Origin: Haematococcus lacustris
Taxonomy: Eukaryota; Chlorophyta; Chlorophyceae; Chlamydomonadales; Haematococcaceae
Direction of reading: 5' to 3'
NCBI GenBank assembly: GCA_030144725.1
Contig: JASKMD010000019.1
Location: forward strand, 5,551,105 to 5,615,104
DNA: 64,000 nt
In this document: in pieces, positions 61,001-64,000 of the stretch
Numbering within the stretch: the stretch's first letter is position 1
How the letters are laid out: each line of letters starts with the position of its first letter
Position numbers and translations under genes: made by a program
The notes under the pieces: model-generated
Told to the model about the DNA's origin: nothing
Databases searched by the model: none
Seen by the model: only the letters and a program-made list of their open reading frames with translations

Positions 61001-62619
61001 ACACTCTCTCCACTCTCCCACCCCACCCACCCCACCCGACCCCACCCCACCCCACCCCACCCCACCCCACCCCACCCCACCCCACCCCACCCACCCCACC
61101 CCACCCCACCCCACCCAGCCCCCTCCACTTCAGCTCGAGGAAGCTAGGGTCACTCCCTCACCTGGCCGACCTCCCCATCTCCCCCACCCCTACATCTCCC
61201 CTTGGACTTGGACTACCTCGCCACCTCTCGCCACCAGCGGACCACCTTGTTCCTCTCTGTCACCTTGGGCCTCACCTGGCTGCACTGGGGCACCCTCCCT
61301 CCCCCTGGCTGCCCCACGCCCCCACACCAACCATAGCGTCGCCTAAACAGGCAGCAGCAGCCAGGGAGGAGGAGGACCCGGTGGACCCGGAAGCCTGGGC
61401 CATTCTCTCACCTGGTATCCCCTGGGCGGCCCCAGCCCCCTGCCTGCCCCCCTGCCTGCCCCCCTGGGCCATTCTCTCACCTGGTCGACCTCCCCATTAC
61501 CCCCACCCCCCACCCCACCCCCCTACCATGGATGCCCCCGTCTCCCCGTCTCCCCCACCATCCCACCACATCTCCACATGCCCCTTGCCCCACATCTCCC
61601 CCCCCCCCTCACCCACCACATCTCCCCCCCCCCCTCACCATCCCTACCATGGATGCAGGTGGCACAAGCCCAACTACGTGTTCTGGGTGGACCGGCTCGA
61701 CTCCAGCCGCACCCCCATGGCTGACCTGGCCCTGCTGCAGCAGCTCAACGCCGCACTGGGCACCAAGGTGGGGGCCGGCACCCGCACCCTCAGGCACGGG
61801 GCCCCTCACCCTGCCGGCACCACCCCACCCCTCATCAGCACCCCGGCCCCTGCTAGGGCACCAGGGGGCAGCCACCACACGCCCCCTCATACTCTGCAGC
61901 TTGATGCATCGCCGCCCCACTCCCCTCCACCCTCCCCCTCCATCGACAACAGATGTGGCATACAGCTCTGCCCCCTGCCCCTGCCCCCTTCCCCCTGCCC
62001 CCCGCCCCTTGCCCCCTGCCCCTGCTGACCCCCACCCTGCTGCCCCCCCCTCCCCTGCCCTCCCCCTCCCCCCTGCCCCAGGTGTGGCGTGAGACCATGA
62101 TCGTGCTGACCCACGCCCACGCCTGCCGCACCGCCATGGGCAATGCCGCGTACGACACCTTCACCAAGCAGCGGCGCAACATCATGGCCCAGGTGGTGCG
62201 CCAGGCTGCAGGGGACGCCCAGGCAAGTGGCGGACAGCCCCCGTGGTGCCCTAGCAGGGGCCCTCACCTCCACTACCTCCTCAATTGTTTCCTCCAGCCC
62301 GGCAGCCTCCAGTCCAGCCCCTGCCATGCTTGCCCCTCCCCCCCCCTCCCCCTCCCCCTCCCCCCTCCCTCCCCTCCCCTCCCCCACTGACTTGAAGTGC
62401 GCCAGCCCCTGCCCCCCCCTCCTCCTCCCTCCCCCTCCCTCCTGCCCCCCTGTAGGTGCGCAACCCCCTGTTCCTGGTGGACAGCCACCCCTCCTGCCCC
62501 ACCAACAGCTTCGGGCAGCCGGTGATCATGGAGGGGGCGCAGGCGCTGCCCTGGAAGCAGGTGCTGATGATGCAGCTGGTGGGCTACAGGCTGTATGAGA
62601 GCGTGGTCGCGCACTTCAA
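58079..62619 (+). CDS. TOC159-family plastid import receptor GTPase, 3' end missing
   Basis: Toc GTPases at the plastid outer envelope bind preproteins and form the import channel with Toc75. Exon 1 may be 58079-58207 (MSNSLPCRLSSIGG). The large second exon to 59249 encodes about 320 residues rich in Pro, Ala, Ser and Thr. The GTPase domain follows in exons 59486-59634, about 60026-60133, 60258-60380, 60661-60757, 61660-61768, 62083-62224 and 62457-62619. Visible motifs are G1 GISGMGKSE, in which an intron falls within the P-loop, LELIDTPGLHPS (G3), NYVFWVDRLDSSR, MIVLTHAHACR (the family's LTHA in place of NKxD) and LFLVDSHPSC. The order and sequence match TOC159/132/120. The M-domain would lie beyond 62619, in or past the assembly gap. 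The junction of exon 1 with exon 2 is unresolved. Confidence 0.88.
61017..61116. repeat. CCCCA pentanucleotide microsatellite
   Basis: About 20 units lie in an intron of the TOC GTPase gene, between the exons ending at 60757 and starting at 61660. Confidence 0.92.
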
Positions 62620-62628
62620 GTCAGTGGG

Positions 62629-62695
62629 GGAGGGGAAGGGGAGGGGAGGGGAGGGGAGGGGAGGGGAGGGGGAGGGGGAGGGGGAGGGGGAGGGG
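62629..62695. repeat. GGGGA / GGGGGA microsatellite up to the gap
   Basis: A G-rich pentanucleotide then hexanucleotide array begins just after the last visible exon and runs into the gap, which probably explains the assembly break. Confidence 0.9.
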
Positions 62696-63195
62696 NNNNN
62701 NNNNNNNNNNNNNNNNNNNNNNNNNNNNNNNNNNNNNNNNNNNNNNNNNNNNNNNNNNNNNNNNNNNNNNNNNNNNNNNNNNNNNNNNNNNNNNNNNNNN
62801 NNNNNNNNNNNNNNNNNNNNNNNNNNNNNNNNNNNNNNNNNNNNNNNNNNNNNNNNNNNNNNNNNNNNNNNNNNNNNNNNNNNNNNNNNNNNNNNNNNNN
62901 NNNNNNNNNNNNNNNNNNNNNNNNNNNNNNNNNNNNNNNNNNNNNNNNNNNNNNNNNNNNNNNNNNNNNNNNNNNNNNNNNNNNNNNNNNNNNNNNNNNN
63001 NNNNNNNNNNNNNNNNNNNNNNNNNNNNNNNNNNNNNNNNNNNNNNNNNNNNNNNNNNNNNNNNNNNNNNNNNNNNNNNNNNNNNNNNNNNNNNNNNNNN
63101 NNNNNNNNNNNNNNNNNNNNNNNNNNNNNNNNNNNNNNNNNNNNNNNNNNNNNNNNNNNNNNNNNNNNNNNNNNNNNNNNNNNNNNNNNNNNNNN
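62696..63195. other. Assembly gap of exactly 500 N
   Basis: The run of N has a round length, so it is likely a placeholder and the true distance is unknown. Confidence 1.
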
Positions 63196-64000
63196 CAAGG
63201 GGAGGAGGGTCAGGGGACAAGGGGAGGAGGGTCAGGGGACAAGGGGAGGAGGGTCAGGGGACAAGGGGAGGAGGGTCAGGGGACAAGGGGAGGAGGGGGT
63301 CAGGGGACAAGGGGAGGAGGGTCAGGGGACAAGGGGAGGAGGGTCAGGGGACAAGGCGGAGGAGGGTCAGGGGACAAGGGGAGGAGGGTCAGGGCGACAA
63401 GGGGAGGAGGGTCAGGGGACAAGGGGAGGAGGGTCAGGGGACAAGGGGAGGAGGGTCAGGGGACAAGGGGGAGGGAGGGTCAGGGGACAAGCGGGAGGAG
63501 GGTCAGGGGACAAGGGGAGGAGGGTCAGGGGACAAGGGGAGGAGGGTCAGGGGACAAGGGGAGGAGGGTCAGGGGACAAGGGGAGGAGGGTCAGGGGACA
63601 AGGGGAGGAGGGTCAGGGGACAAGGGGAGGAGGGTCAGGGGACAAGGGGAGGAGGGTCAGGGGACAAGGGGAGGAGGGTCAGGGGACAAGGGGAGGAGGG
63701 TCAGGGGACAAGGGGAGGAGGGGTCAGGGGACAAGGGGAGGAGGGTCAGGGGACAAGGGGAGGAGGGTCAGGGGACAAGGGGAGGAGGGTCAGGGGACAA
63801 GGGGAGGAGGGTCAGGGGACAAGGGGAGGAGGGTCAGGGGACAAGGGGGAGGAGGGTCAGGGGACAAGGGGAGGAGGGTCAGGGGACAAGGGGAGGAGGG
63901 TCAGGGGACAAGGGGAGGAGGGTCAGGGGACAAGGGGAGGAGGGTCAGGGGACAAGGGGAGGAGGGTCAGGGGACAAGGGGAGGAGGGTCAGGGGACAAG
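63196..64000. repeat. 22-bp satellite array
   Basis: About 36 tandem copies of a 22-bp unit (caaggggaggagggtcaggg plus ga) fill the window to its end, with a few one-base insertions. The array continues beyond the window. It has no coding content. Confidence 0.97.

Noticed and set aside
63196..64000. CRISPR-like array
   Set aside because: The 22-bp units are directly adjacent without unique spacers, so this is an ordinary satellite.

Overview
The window looks like nuclear DNA of a chlorophycean green alga, most probably Haematococcus or a close relative in the Chlamydomonadales. The reasons are a nuclear photosystem I subunit gene (psaO), a plastid import GTPase, a plastid ACHT thioredoxin, flagellar dynein-assembly machinery, very GC-rich intron-dense genes with long C-, G- or CTG-rich microsatellites, and transposon proteins of a kind I associate from memory with Haematococcus lacustris. 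The species call is inference.

Layout: AP-4 mu adaptin (1039-6665, minus); a very long coiled-coil protein gene of unknown function (7449 to about 22260, minus) with a 2.4 kb GGCA microsatellite in one intron; a tiny TOM6-like tail-anchored protein (22797-22964, plus); a transposon-rich stretch (23.4-25.5 kb); an RS-domain, proline/glutamine-rich splicing-type protein (26555-33173, minus); a short inverted-repeat transposon carrying a Fanzor/TnpB-like remnant (33619-34648); a CCDC103-type dynein assembly factor (34913-38041, minus) divergent from a Nudix hydrolase (38515-40101, plus); an hnRNP Q/R acidic-domain-like plus RS/RE-rich protein (41816-45674, plus); an ACHT-type plastid thioredoxin (48132-49616, minus); a nest of transposons (49846-55200); psaO (55675-57352, minus) divergent from a TOC159-family GTPase gene (58079 to beyond 62619, plus). 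That last gene runs into a 500-base assembly gap and then a 22-bp satellite.

The host genes are unrelated housekeeping, plastid, mitochondrial and flagellar genes and do not form an operon or cluster. I resolved complete exon structures for psaO, the ACHT thioredoxin and the Nudix hydrolase by conserved protein sequence plus GT-AG (once GC-AG) boundaries. Other genes have firm exon cores but uncertain edges.

The least ordinary part is the mobile DNA. A Fanzor-like RuvC nuclease remnant lies in an element with long terminal inverted repeats. One copy has been hit by a LINE, and that LINE by a DNA transposon with 16-bp perfect terminal repeats and a 5-bp target duplication, so the order of insertion can be read directly from the sequence.
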